Shown here one piece after another: positions 25,501 through 42,105 of a stretch of DNA of 64,000 bases (position 1 is its first letter; each line of letters begins with the position of its first letter). Both the position numbers and the translations under genes were made by a program. A model generated the notes under the pieces. It had not been told where the DNA came from. It ran no database searches and saw only the letters and a program-made list of their open reading frames with translations. The stretch comes from Ciona intestinalis (Eukaryota; Chordata; Ascidiacea; Phlebobranchia; Cionidae), in assembly GCF_000224145.3 (NCBI RefSeq), contig NC_020172.2, positions 5,299,961 to 5,363,960 of the forward strand, in the 5' to 3' direction.

Positions 25501-27656
25501 AGCATGCAGCATTCTCAAACTCTCAATACTCATGCATATCACCATAATTACATATTTCCCAACAACCAGAAGAAAGATATATATTATGTTCACATATGCC
25601 GTCTTTTAAAAAATGCTTGCCTAATATTTGGATTCATTGATGCTACTGTTAAAATGGTAATTAACAACAATATAGATTAGTTCCCCAGCCCTTTAATACC
25701 TTTTTATAACACCATAATTACATATTTCCCAACAGCCAAAAGAAAGAACTTGAAGAAAAGATGATTGAAGATGAAACCGCCAAGCGAGTCGAGGAGTTGG
25801 TGAAGAAGAGGGTGGAGGAAGAATTGGAGAAACGGAAAGATGAAATTGAAAAAGAGGTAAATGCTGTTTTAACAATTGATTTATTTGTTGTAAATTGAGT
25901 TAGAGGTACAACGGTTTATTTTACGAATGTTTTTTAAATAAATTGGAAAACAATGACGTTTTTTGATCATGGTTTTTTATGTATATGAAAATTTGTTTTT
26001 CTATATAAAAAGCTGTTGCTGCCCAGCATAAACTTGCCCGTAAATCAGCTCACAAAATGCATGTTTACATTGTGTATGTTTGCCAGTTATAGTTAACGCT
26101 GATAGAGTTTCTTTTTTAAAAAATGTTTTGTTTTCAATTATAAATTAGTAAAATTACACTTATTATTAGTCATTTATTCTTTCTTATTATCCAGGTGTTA
26201 AGACGGGTAGAAGAAATGAAACACATCATGGAAAAGCAAATGTTAGAGGAAATGGAGAGACAAAAACTAGCAGAGTTACAAGCCAGGCAGGCTAAAGAGG
26301 TATTGTATATGGCTACTATATATATAATAAATATCTTCATAATTTATAATTCTACAAATTTAATTACCTTTTTATTAATGTAAAATTTTCTGATGTTATT
26401 TTTTTGTGCGTTTCTTTAATATTTATTTGTTTAAATTTAATTAAACTTACGGAAATGTTTTATTAGACGCGCTCAGCCCATGCTCCGGTTAAAAAACTTT
26501 GCGAAAGATCTTTAGAAAGAAACCAGATAAGCATACTCTTGCTTTTTTGCCATTGGTTAAATGTATTAACCCATAAGAAGGGCACAAAGTATTTTATGAA
26601 TGGTTAACTTTGATGTTTTGGTGTAAAACGTTGCAATTTGGGATGTTTTGCTGTTTTAAACTCCAATCTTGTGTATTCAAGTTAAACCTGGCGCAATTCA
26701 GGAGTTATTAGTAAAAGGTAACGGTAAGTAAACTAGAAACGTGTTTATTGAAACCAAATTACCCAAGAATCTTTTATTTGGCGCAGGAGTTTAAACTAGA
26801 AGTGCTAATCTGTCATCTCCTTGCACATAGTGACGACAATTAAGCGTTCCTAGTTAGTGGTATGATCAAGTTATATTATTTAACCTAGCGAGTTATGTTT
26901 TGTATTATCATCATATTTTCCAACCAGATTTTTATTGTATCGTTGTGTAAGTGGAGGAGATCCAGGCTTGCAATTTCTGCCACACATGGTAAGCAACAGA
27001 TGCTTATTATGCTTCTATTTTAGGAGGAAGAAACCCAAAAGCGGACGCAGCTGGAGGAAATATTAAAAGAAAACGATCGAAAAATGAAGGAAGCTGAAGA
27101 AAGGATGGTACGTTATGAGTGCTTGATTTTGAGTAATATTATATTATGTTATTATTTAGAGCAGCTGGTTTTAACCTTTACTACATTTATAAAGCTTAGT
27201 TTTAAAATTACTTGATGTATTGATAATGTCTAAATCGTCGGGTTTAACCTTTATAAAATATTTGTCATAATGATAACCTATGAAACATTTGGATAACGGA
27301 AGGTAAACCCGTATATTGGAAATGTTGCTAGAGGTTTCAATTGAAAATAGAACCTTAGTTAATAACCATTGCATTGATTAAAGAATTCTTTTAATTTCAC
27401 CACATTTAGACCATTTAAATCCAGAATGTTAACACTAGTATTTCTAATACCAAACTCGCAGGATTCTTTTTAGTATAAACCCAATCCTTTATTACTTTAG
27501 AATGAAGAACGGTTAGCAATGGTGGAGCAACAACGTTTAATTCATGAGGAGAGAATGCGAATGGAAGAAGATAGAAAAAAGCAACGAAGAGCCGAACAAA
27601 ATGTCATTTTAGGAAAGAAAAACACGCGACCAAAGCTTTCATTCTCTCTCAAATAG
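22566..27656 (+). CDS. ARGLU1: Arginine and glutamate-rich protein 1
   Basis: Nuclear co-regulator that in vertebrates binds Mediator (MED1) and affects splicing. One coding path: exon 1 22566-22726 (allelic copy 23774-23934), exon 2 25194-25346 (allelic copy 24204-24356), then 25736-25856, 26195-26299, 27024-27107, 27501-27656. Lengths 161, 153, 121, 105, 84 and 156 keep frame and give 259 residues (human 273). The N-terminus ([12 protein letters not shown]...) is Arg/Ser-rich; [17 protein letters not shown] starts the conserved part. A long charged coiled coil follows ([35 protein letters not shown]), and the end [18 protein letters not shown] is the family signature. Exons 1 and 2 each occur twice because two haplotypes are interleaved around N gaps; this is unlikely to be a real exon duplication. 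An acceptor at 22507 precedes the ATG by 58 nt. Confidence 0.95.
22854..23358. mobile_element. hAT-like insertion, left part (allele A)
   Basis: Starts CAGGATTGTAAAAGTTGTAA right after GTATTATA (22846-22853). The right end of the element (25061, CAATCCTG) is followed by GTATTATA again (25062-25069), giving an 8-bp target duplication. The other allele at 24054-24061 has one GTATTATA and no insert. Both ends carry ATCCGGACGGTGA motifs near the tips. No transposase reading frame is seen; full length is unknown because gaps interrupt it. Confidence 0.8.
23359..23408. other. Assembly gap, 50 N
   Basis: Run of N. The sequence after it (from 23409) repeats sequence already read from about 22215, so the gap joins allelic contigs rather than spanning unknown DNA. 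Confidence 0.95.
23409..24663. other. Allelic (second-haplotype) contig of ARGLU1 exons 1-2
   Basis: Its left half matches 22215-22853 and its right half matches 25070-25652 with scattered single-base and small indel differences. It carries the empty site of the hAT-like insertion. It thus spans, on one molecule, what the two flanking contigs show in two pieces. Confidence 0.85.
24664..24713. other. Assembly gap, 50 N
   Basis: Separates the allelic contig from the contig that carries the right part of the hAT-like insertion and ARGLU1 exons 2-6. Confidence 0.95.
24714..25061. mobile_element. hAT-like insertion, right part (allele A)
   Basis: Ends AAAAAGGGGTATTTTTACAA then TCCTG at 25061; read inward this is CAGGATTGTAAAAATACCCC, the inverted copy of the left end. 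Followed by the second target copy GTATTATA. The exact left limit of this piece within the element is hidden by the gap. Confidence 0.8.
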
Positions 27657-28616
27657 ATCTAAAGCATCAGGCTGTGTTAAACAACCTGCTATAACGCCCT
27701 CCACGATAGCTGTAAGCCAGGATAGATGAAGTGGTTTACCCACTGTATGGTGGCGCAGTTTCACGTGGAGTTTCTGATAATTTTACAAGTTTTTTTGACT
27801 TTTTTCGCAATTCTATTTATTGTGCATCTTTGCGCAATGTGTGTGTGTTGCCCATAATGGGATATTGTTTGGATAAATTGAACGCACAATCACATAGGGT
27901 AAGTATAGATAATAAATATGAAATTCAGTTTTGCGCAATATGGAAAAAATATGTTTGTTTTTAGACAAAAGTCTAGACTCTTGAAGAGGCAGAAAAGTAA
28001 AGCATAAGGGGCTGCTTGTATAATCATGTCTGGGAGTCCGAGATTGTTTGAAACCACCGAATTCTAGAATTCCTTCACTTTTGCAAAGTTAACCGGTAGT
28101 GCTAAAACATTAAAAGCCACTAATTCGCCCAAATTCGTGGTTTCATATTTTTGGAAATTTATTTTAGTATAGGCATAGATACCTATGGTATAGGTTTTCT
28201 ATGATTTCAGCGGGTAGATTTTAGATTGGTTTGGGGGATTCTGTAAACTCACATTTAGAATTACGAAAACTGTAAGAAGCTTGTGTTGCACCCTAGTATC
28301 GTACCATAGACTCTAAACTGTTTTAGAGTACTATGATCGTACGTTTGTGTTTTACGAGATTTCTAGGCATAATTCAGCTAGAAGGTTTAAGTACAGTATC
28401 AAAAATCGCTGTAAAAGCAACAAAATTGATACTGTATATGAAAAAGGTAGAGGCACTGCAGTCCTTTTTATGCAAATTATGTAGAAAAATATTAAAATAT
28501 TTTAGCTAATCAAATGTTAATGTATTTTAGAAATGAGTTATATAATTTGTGTTGTGTTTTTATTACAGCCAATTATGCATATATAGCAGAAATACGTAAC
28601 TGACATTATAGAAATT
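27657..28616. other. ARGLU1 3' UTR and ARGLU1-COX11 intergenic region
   Basis: AT-rich, no exon recognised. An acceptor-like TTTTTATTACAG ends at 28568, 48 nt before the COX11 ATG, although COX11 has no intron in its coding part. Confidence 0.6.
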
Positions 28617-29582
28617 ATGATTGGGATTATTAGAGCGTCATTGTCCCGTCCAATCTGTATTCAAAATCAACAATATTTTGCAAACAAACTTTGGAAAAGC
28701 AATTTAAAGTTATCATGGAAAAATTTAGAAAATACGAACAGAAAATGGGATTTAATGTTTTCTTGCAAGTTCCATAGCAGGCCAAGCGCTTTAAAACAGG
28801 TTTTAATTTGTAAACCTTACTATAAAACTGGGAATGTTTTAAGATTCTTTTACAGCACAGTTCGATTTGAGACTAAAAGCTCTAAATTTATGGTAAAAAT
28901 CAACAGAAATCAATTCAGAACAATTTTTACATCATCAAGATTTTTACAGCGGGATCAACAGAACAATATTTCATTCTTTAACAACGATACAGCTCTCTAC
29001 ATATCTGCCATTCTTATTTTCATGATAGGAATCGCATACGCAGCAGTGCCGTTGTACCGCTTATTCTGCCAAGCTACAGGCATTGGCGGCGACCCGAGGT
29101 TAGCCAATAAATTTGATCTTGTGAAAACCATGAACCCGATAAGGGAGCGAAAAATTAACGTATTTTTCAATGCTGACCATCACGCTGCTATGAGATGGAA
29201 TTTCAAGCCCACTCAGAAGGAAATAACCGTGGTACCAGGTGAAACAGCACTTGCCTTTTACACCGCGAAGAACCCAACAGATGAGCCTATAGTTGGCGTA
29301 GCCACTTATAATGTTCTCCCATTTCAAGCTGGCCTTTATTTCAATAAAATCCAATGCTTCTGTTTTGAGGAGCAATGGCTAAACCCACATGAAGAAGTGG
29401 ACATGCCTGTCTTCTTCTATATCGACCCAGATTATGACGACGACCCGGTTTTAGCTGATGTTGATGACATTGTACTGAGTTATACGTTTTTTAAAGCTGA
29501 AAAAGGAAAGCCTCTTCCATTACCTGGGTTTATGAGAAGCAAATCAATACCAGACAGTAACAAGCAACCTGTTGTAGCTTGA
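28617..29582 (+). CDS. COX11: Cytochrome c oxidase copper chaperone COX11
   Basis: Inner-membrane copper chaperone that delivers copper to the CuB site of COX1 in mitochondria. Single-exon ORF of 321 residues. The first ~120 residues are basic and low in acids (mitochondrial presequence plus a poorly conserved linker). One membrane span lies at about 126-146 (TALYISAILIFMIGIAYAA), directly followed by VPLYRLFCQATGIGGDP with conserved C151. The copper-binding KIQCFCFEEQ (C247, C249) is intact, as are ADHHAAMRWNFKPTQ, PGETALAFYTAKNPTD and the VDMPVFFYIDP strand. TAF6 follows 384 bp later on the same strand. Confidence 0.98.
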   Translation: MIGIIRASLSRPICIQNQQYFANKLWKSNLKLSWKNLENTNRKWDLMFSCKFHSRPSALKQVLICKPYYKTGNVLRFFYSTVRFETKSSKFMVKINRNQFRTIFTSSRFLQRDQQNNISFFNNDTALYISAILIFMIGIAYAAVPLYRLFCQATGIGGDPRLANKFDLVKTMNPIRERKINVFFNADHHAAMRWNFKPTQKEITVVPGETALAFYTAKNPTDEPIVGVATYNVLPFQAGLYFNKIQCFCFEEQWLNPHEEVDMPVFFYIDPDYDDDPVLADVDDIVLSYTFFKAEKGKPLPLPGFMRSKSIPDSNKQPVVA

Positions 29583-29965
29583 ACTATCTTTATTGTTCAT
29601 AACTAAAGTATAGCAGTGTAAAATGCAAATTTATATTGGCCACAACTCCAATTAGTGTCACTACTTTTGCATTTCAATTTTTTGCCTTTTTTCTGAGAAA
29701 TAATTTATTTGGGGAAAAGACCCATTTTCGTTGGATGTCTGCTACTAGTAGACCTGTATTATTGCTTAGCCTTATTTTACTCTACTGTCAGTTATTCTGG
29801 ACGCTTTTTTTTAACATTCAAACTAGTGGTTTTGAACTTCTAGGCAAAAAACTCACTATTATATGATTGATAGGCTATGTCATTTTCTAAACAAAATTAC
29901 CTGTCAAAAAAATACCAAATTTTGACTCCACCTTTCCCTATTTAAGACGGCTAAGAAATAGTATA

Positions 29966-36422
<6,457 letters not shown>

Positions 36423-36643
36423 ATTCGTAATATCTGATTGTTGTGAAACAAATGAATTATGGTGACTGTATAACACACCAAGTGAAGGGGGTAACACAAT
36501 GTTTGTTGGGATTTATGTTCTTTGTTTTGTAAATAATGTATATTGTCTTTATAATAAACACAAATGATAGTAGGAGATGTTTAACTACAAGCATACAGCT
36601 AGTGGGGCCGGTTTTATTATAATTGAAGGATACTAAATATAGT

Positions 36644-36831
36644 ACAGTGGGTGAAAATGGGACACCTTTAGCACAAATTTTTTTAATTATCCTGATCGTG
36701 TTTTAAACCATTAACAACGGTCAGTGGAAGTCGTGAGAATACGGTTTTATAATTCTTTAAATGTTCTTACTACTAAATGGGACGAGAAAATAGAACGAAA
36801 AGGTGTCCCATCTTCCCTCATCCTACTGTAT
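36644..36831. mobile_element. Palindromic MITE, GGGGTAAGATGGGACACC family
   Basis: Ends TACAGTGGGTGAAAATGGGA and CCCATCTTCCCTCATCCTAC. The interior has TGATCGTGTTTTAAACCATT, GTCGTGAGAATACGG and ACTACTAAATGGGACGAGAA, the typical order of this family. Confidence 0.85.
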
Positions 36832-37189
36832 AACTAAAGGATTAAAAATATGTTTTATATTCGGCAACTTGACAGTGAGCATGAGGTGTGTGTATTACAC
36901 GATATATGATGTGCAACAACCATTAATTAAATGTCTTGGTTTTCCGCCCCAAGGATAAACATGAAAGTATCCTAACTCGACAGTGAGCATGAGGTCTATA
37001 TGGAGCCAAATACCATATGTAGTATGCAATGAGATGTTAATCTTTATTTTTCTACTTTTAATAAGTCGACAGGGAGCATAAGGTGACGTTCCCTACCTGC
37101 AAGGATCAGTAAGTGACTGACAGTGTCCCTTATGTTGAAACAATGACCGTTTATTACGTGTCGCTAAATTTCCGTCTCAGTGATGTCCA

Positions 37190-37425
37190 AATCAAGACTA
37201 GGTGTATTCCTTGCCACCAGCCCAGAGGGTACGAGGCTCGATTCTGCCGGCAATTGCTCCAACCCAGTGGTCACTAATTGGTTGTCCAAATTGTCAACCT
37301 TACATTAAATAAAAAAAATAAAGAAAAAAATAATCACCCACAAAGTTCCCAACGGGGAACAGTCGTGTTATAAGAACCGCCGTTGTCTCGCCACGCGAGA
37401 ATAAATAAGTGACATTTATTCTGTA
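37190..37425 (+). mobile_element. SINE, head degraded
   Basis: GGTACGAGGCTCGATTCTGC (B-box region) is followed by GGCAATTGCTCCAACCCAGT, AATTGGTTGTCCAAATTGTC and a tail from AATCACCCACAAAGTTC to AATAAATAAGTGACATTTAT. Confidence 0.75.
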
Positions 37426-37763
37426 TACAGTACTGTAGGTATAGCTGCGATGGAAATGATAACAAAATAAATTGTTCAACACTGTCGCGGTAGGTCTTCC
37501 TGGACAGCTTGGGAGTGTTAAAGGTTTCGACCTTTGTGAATAAACAATGGTCAACAATGGCTATTGTTCTTACACGAGACCTAACTCAGCGTAATTCTGG
37601 AATTATTAAATTTTCTTGGAGTCGTAACAATATTCCTTGTGACGTCATGAACAGACGTATCGCGAGACGTATTGATGTTATATTGTGACGAAACACGTGT
37701 AGAGTAGACATTATTTCCGCTTTTCTACTTTATCGTGTATACTTCTCACGCCCACCGTGTTAC

Positions 37764-37785
37764 CTATATATATATATATATATAA
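37764..37785 (+). promoter_or_regulatory. TATA-type run upstream of the bHLH gene
   Basis: CTATATATATATATATATAA about 165-185 bp before the bHLH ATG, with a nearby CACGTG E-box (ACACGTGTAGAG, about 37695). It could act as a TATA box, but simple AT runs are common here. Confidence 0.4.
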
Positions 37786-37947
37786 TGCGTGCTTGTTGTG
37801 AAGAGCCGTATTCGCAGGATACTGAGGATATATTGGTATCAACATATTTTTTTATCTCTTCATATACAATAGCGAAGATCAGAATAAATAAAACAACGAA
37901 AAGGGAATTAACTGCAAAGTGAAAAACTTATAAAGTTTTATCAAATC

Positions 37948-38487
37948 ATGAACACAAATTTGGAAGAGAAGTTCTTCGATGATATTCTCCCTGAAGATTT
38001 CGTTCAATTGTGTTCTAATATCGACTATGACGTGTTCGATTTAAGCGATTGTGACGTAGAATATGATGACGTATTGTTACGTTGTGAGGAATCTATTGTT
38101 GATGGAAGGTCTTGCACAAATTGTGACGTCAAAGATAGAACCAAACTCGAAACACGCGACGAAACTGAAAAAATTATAGAACCAAGTAACCGAAAACGCG
38201 CGCGACGTGACATCGGGAAAATGAGCACAAAACGGCGAAGATTGGAAGCCTCGGAACCCGGCAGGAATGCAGCAAATTTCCGGGAGCGATCAAGGATGCG
38301 AGTTCTAAGCAGAGCGTTTGAAACACTCAAGCAAAGTCTACCATGGGTGCCTAGCGACACGAGGCTGTCAAAACTTGACACTTTAAAGTTGGCTTGCTTT
38401 TATATAAACCACCTCAGTATCACTGTGCAACGAAACTGTCATAGTCTATCAGAAAGTTCTGGTTGTAGAGCAAGCTACATCTATTAG
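37948..38487 (+). CDS. bHLH transcription factor, TCF21/musculin type
   Basis: Single-exon ORF of 179 residues. The acidic N-terminal half ([18 protein letters not shown]) is followed by a very basic segment ([20 protein letters not shown], a likely nuclear signal) and a bHLH at about 105-157. The DNA-binding part [20 protein letters not shown] keeps the E-box-contacting Glu and Arg of the ER-R pattern. The loop/helix 2 [19 protein letters not shown] is that of TCF21 and musculin (LPWVPPDTKLSKLDTLRLA), mesodermal/muscle regulators in vertebrates; the two cannot be told apart here. The tail after helix 2 is short. It likely binds E-boxes as a heterodimer with an E-protein. Confidence 0.9.
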   Translation: MNTNLEEKFFDDILPEDFVQLCSNIDYDVFDLSDCDVEYDDVLLRCEESIVDGRSCTNCDVKDRTKLETRDETEKIIEPSNRKRARRDIGKMSTKRRRLEASEPGRNAANFRERSRMRVLSRAFETLKQSLPWVPSDTRLSKLDTLKLACFYINHLSITVQRNCHSLSESSGCRASYIY

Positions 38488-38777
38488 TTTGTTTTAATAT
38501 TCATGCAATACATAAAACATTTTTAATTGTGTGTGCTGTGTGGTTATTGCTACAGAAGCAAATAAAATAATATTTTGATCCCCAAATATAACCTGTTTAC
38601 GATATCTATGGCATGTAAACAACATAGAGATCGTAATTTGCAATTTTAACAGTATTTCTATGTTGTCACACGTTTGCTTTTTATTTTCTGCAAGATTTCT
38701 GCAAATTTTTAACGAAGAAAGCAAAGTATACATATATTTCGGTGTCATTTTGTTCGGTTTTTGATAGTTTTTTCAAA

Positions 38778-39302
38778 ATGTCAAGTTACAGCGGAAAAAC
38801 AGTGGCCGGTTCGGACGGTAGCGATCATTCCTTCCGTGAGAAAGTTGCTTCGCAATACAAGACAAGCGCGAGCCTAAAATCGACCATAAAGACTCTATTT
38901 CTGCTCTCATTTTTGCCAATGCTTGTAGTCCTGATTCATATCATGCAAGAAGACTTGGAAATAAGGTTCCTGAACGTGGATCTTCCCCAAGTTGAAGTTT
39001 GGCAATACGTTTACATGTTAGCACCCTTTATAACCTTCATTGGGTATTCGTCTTTGCATAAAAACAAAGCTACACAAATGTCGATTTATATTTATTTCTC
39101 ACTTGCAACTTTAGTACCAGCTTTGTTATACAAAGCCTGGTTAAATTTTACGAATCCTTCACAAACAACATTGTTTAAAATGCCGCTTTCAGTATTAAAC
39201 TATATATTTGTGGTATTAACCATATTAATGCATGCGTATTCATTGTTCTGTGCTTCTAAACTTGTAAAAGCTTGGAAACAGAAAGGGTACAAATCAAAAT
39301 AA
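38778..39302 (+). CDS. JAGN1: Jagunal homolog
   Basis: ER multi-pass protein needed for secretory traffic (ER organisation in fly oocytes; neutrophil function in humans). Single-exon ORF; I start at the second ATG (38778, MSSYSGKTVAGSDGSDHSF), giving 174 residues (human 183), because GSDGSDHSFREKVASQYKTS matches the conserved Jagunal N-terminus (GTDGSDFQHRERVAMHYQ). Four hydrophobic segments at about 33-52, 75-92, 100-118 and 138-158. It ends in a lysine-rich tail (KAWKQKGYKSK) resembling the family's C-terminal dilysine ER-retrieval signal. A TAG acceptor-like site lies 10 nt before this ATG, which favours it over the upstream ATG at 38742. Confidence 0.85.
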   Translation: MSSYSGKTVAGSDGSDHSFREKVASQYKTSASLKSTIKTLFLLSFLPMLVVLIHIMQEDLEIRFLNVDLPQVEVWQYVYMLAPFITFIGYSSLHKNKATQMSIYIYFSLATLVPALLYKAWLNFTNPSQTTLFKMPLSVLNYIFVVLTILMHAYSLFCASKLVKAWKQKGYKSK

Positions 39303-40229
39303 ATGAATATTTTAAGAAAAAATCTCAAAAATGTGCCCTGCTTTTTAAATTAGGTGTTGTTTACAATTTTTTATGGCAAAAATTTGTTCCTTCTTTTATT
39401 TTTCGCATAAAACAAGCCTTAGCCGTATACCTTTGATTTTAATGGATGCAATATTCTTTATTGGCTTTAGTTGTGTGTGGACTGTGGAAAGTGTCTTATA
39501 GGTTTTGTGTGTAAGTGTAACATAGAATATAGTGGGTGGGAGAAGATGGGACACTTTTTATTCAACTTTCTGGCTTCATTTGGTAGTAAACAAAGAACAT
39601 TCAAATAAAAATGAAACCACAACCTCACGACTCTCATAAACCGTTGTTAATTGTTTAAAACACAATCGGAATGTTTGGATATTTTATGTGCTAAAGGTGT
39701 CCCGTCTCCCCCCACTCTACTGTATCTCTTATTAAGCAGTTGGTTGGACATTATTTTTGACTGTTATGTTTTTGTAGCACCAGATCACTACTGTATAGAG
39801 AAGGTGATTCATTGGTGTTTTTGTTCGGGAATTGGGATTTAGGTTGTCAGGTTTTAAATGTTTGTTTTTTTAAGAATTTCAACCCATTCCTTCATTAGTG
39901 TCTTTTATGATTTATGGATTTGTAAATTGCCAATAATTATTCTGCAAATCTGGTTATAGTGTTCTAACTTCTATCTAAAGCATTTTTTTTTCACTAAAAT
40001 GAAAAATCATGTTGTAGAAAAGTGTTGCTAACTAGTAACTAAAAGCCTTACGATTTTTTTTCTAAAATATTGCAATAGTAATTCAATACAATTTAAAATA
40101 TGTTTATTGCTATTATTATATTTCGATATATTGAAAAATCCCTAACGAGGTCATGTTTATGGGTTAAAAACTCAATTTCCTTGGAAAATAACTTTAACAA
40201 TTTCGTATTTTGTTTTAAAGATTCTGATA
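39303..40229. other. JAGN1-FBXO42 intergenic region
   Basis: Contains one GGGGTAAGATGGGACACC MITE (39527-39725) and otherwise AT-rich unique sequence. A 3' splice site GTATTTTGTTTTAAAG ends at 40220, 9 nt before the FBXO42 ATG. Confidence 0.65.
39527..39725. mobile_element. Palindromic MITE, GGGGTAAGATGGGACACC family
   Basis: Ends AATATAGTGGGTGGGAGAAG and CTCCCCCCACTCTACTGTAT. The interior has GTAGTAAACAAAGAACATTC and CTAAAGGTGTCCCGTC. Confidence 0.85.
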
Positions 40230-41552
40230 ATGGATATGGTAGCTGAACCTTCGGTAATGGACGTACTTCCAGAGGAAATTCTAGAAAAGATTTTCCGCTT
40301 TTTGTGTCCTTACCAAGAATTTGATGTTGCCGCCCTCGTGTGTAAGAAGTGGCATCGAATTATCAGAGGGGTGGAAAAAAACTTGAACTCAGTTCTTGAA
40401 AAACGATTAAAAAGTGGAGAAGTTGAACTGTATACTGTAGAAGAGAATACGACTTATAATCCAAAGCACAGAAGTGATCATTCAGTTTGCTACAATGACT
40501 ATGTAAGATCTTTGTTTGTATTTGGGGGAAGTGGATCCAATAATACGTTTTTTAACGATTTATTCCAACTTGATATGAATACTTTAATATGGACGAGACC
40601 TGTATGTCAGGGTAAGATACCTCCACCTAAAGCCAGCTGTTGCTTCTGCAGTTATAAACAATATCTATTGCTGTTTGGTGGAAGGAACCCGCCGAGACCG
40701 AGTTTATTTGGGAACACAGGACTGGATCATTTTTCTAACGCTCTTCATGTTTATGATACGATTCAAAGCAAATGGACGCTTAAGCCTTTCACATCTGACA
40801 GTTCTCCACCACCCATGGCTTCATCCAAATGTTGTGTTTTTGTTGATGATTTTGACCCAGAGTTGGTGATCTTAGGTGGTGGTTTAGAATCTAATATGGT
40901 TGGTACTTCTATCAGTAATAATAGTATTTGGTGCCTCAGTCTAACAACGTGGACATGGCAGAAACAAACACAATGCTTTTTAAATAGGGGAGTGGAGGAC
41001 GGAACGATTGTAAAAGCTGAGCCTATAACTAGTACATTGAGCCCGTGTACAATATTTGTGGTGCTTTGGAAGAGTTCTGTACCTTGTCCCTTCCTTCTTT
41101 ACAAGAGCGGTTTTTGTGAATGGTCGTGGAGGGGCTTGTCGATCAATTTCTCAGATTATGGAATAAAAACGCAGCACCCCTGGTTGTTATGTGTGGGAAA
41201 TTCATTAGTTTTTTTGGAAACCAGCGAAAAATCGACCGCCTCCGAACATTCAAGGCATATTTACCCTTCTTCGGAACAAAATCAATTATCAATTAGAGCA
41301 ATAAACCGACATAAAAATGTTGGTTTATTTATTAACCAAGCTCTTGTTGATTTTAAAACTCTAGAATCTTGTTTATTGCCCGTATCTGAACATTATGTTC
41401 TTCCTGAGGCAAATCTAGAGTTGAAATTAAGTTTTACAATCCCCTATTGTTCCCATGTTATGTTAGGACGTGGGGAGATTTTAATATCTGGTGTTTCAAC
41501 GAACAAAATGAGCAATGGTATACCAATATATTTAATCAAGGCTAAACCATAG
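40230..41552 (+). CDS. FBXO42: F-box/kelch protein, FBXO42-like
   Basis: Substrate receptor of an SCF ubiquitin ligase; human FBXO42 (JFK) targets p53 among others. Single-exon ORF of 440 residues. F-box at about 12-47 (VLPEEILEKIFRFLCPYQE, ALVCKKWHRII), which matches the vertebrate ELPEEVLEYILSFLSPYQE. Kelch repeats follow, each with a Gly-Gly pair and a Trp: LFVFGGSGSNN...WTRP (95-123), LLLFGGRNPPRP...KWTLK (146-185), LVILGGGLESN...WTWQK (212-245). Beyond residue 250 similarity to the human protein fades and the long Ser-rich human C-terminus is missing. An acceptor 9 nt upstream of the ATG hints at leader trans-splicing. Assigned to FBXO42 from the F-box sequence and the repeat order. Confidence 0.83.
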   Translation: MDMVAEPSVMDVLPEEILEKIFRFLCPYQEFDVAALVCKKWHRIIRGVEKNLNSVLEKRLKSGEVELYTVEENTTYNPKHRSDHSVCYNDYVRSLFVFGGSGSNNTFFNDLFQLDMNTLIWTRPVCQGKIPPPKASCCFCSYKQYLLLFGGRNPPRPSLFGNTGLDHFSNALHVYDTIQSKWTLKPFTSDSSPPPMASSKCCVFVDDFDPELVILGGGLESNMVGTSISNNSIWCLSLTTWTWQKQTQCFLNRGVEDGTIVKAEPITSTLSPCTIFVVLWKSSVPCPFLLYKSGFCEWSWRGLSINFSDYGIKTQHPWLLCVGNSLVFLETSEKSTASEHSRHIYPSSEQNQLSIRAINRHKNVGLFINQALVDFKTLESCLLPVSEHYVLPEANLELKLSFTIPYCSHVMLGRGEILISGVSTNKMSNGIPIYLIKAKP

Positions 41553-41699
41553 GAGAAATTTGCAGGCACATTATATGCACCAAACCTGGTACTGATTGTT
41601 ACAGTACACAAAACTCCAGGACTAGTTAGCCTGCCTGCCCTACTACACCATGTTTGGTACATATGTGCCAAACCATAGGACAAAATCGGCATGCAATGA

Positions 41700-41860
41700 T
41701 AGGCGCCAAACCTGGGGTGGCAGGGTGGACAGACGCATCCCTGCCCTGGAGTTTTGTGCACTGTATTAATCAGTAAGCATCCTAACCAATAAAATAAATT
41801 TGTAACGTTGGTCAGCAATTAATCAGCCATCTCTACCCCGAATTTTAATGTTTGGCACCA
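41700..41860. mobile_element. Palindromic MITE, GGCGCCAAAC family
   Basis: Left end TAGGCGCCAAACCTGGGGTG, right end degraded (TTAATGTTTGGCACC). Lies just 3' of the FBXO42 stop. The rest of 41553-42105 is AT-rich with nothing recognised. Confidence 0.8.
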
Positions 41861-42105
41861 ACGGGTTGACATTTTATTATATATGAAGCTGTATTTTCCT
41901 GACTGTTTGTATGTAACAAAATACTATGATTACAAAATTTTCAAGTATATATAAAACATTATAAAGTGAATATATAATTATTTAATGTTATTTTTTATGT
42001 CTTTTTTTGCGAAATTTTTGAAGCGAGTTTATTGCTGTGATTTTATAATTTCTGATTTCCTATTATTTGTTCATAACACATTCCTTTATATTTTAGAACA
42101 CAAGA

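Larger units (their letters stand above)
36423..37947. other. TAF6 3' UTR and upstream region of the bHLH gene
   Basis: TAF6 polyadenylation signal AATAAACAC at 36552. Then a GGGGTAAGATGGGACACC MITE (36644-36831), decayed 71-bp-family pieces (36860-37090), a SINE (37190-37425), then unique DNA with GTGACGTCATGA (about 37640) and a TATA run before the bHLH gene. Confidence 0.7.

Noticed and set aside
29100-29375. 91-codon ORF on the minus strand
   Set aside because: Antisense shadow of COX11.
29583-29965. COX11-TAF6 operon
   Set aside because: The 383-bp gap is longer than usual for ascidian operons. The acceptor before TAF6 is compatible with ordinary leader addition, so a shared transcript is not supported.
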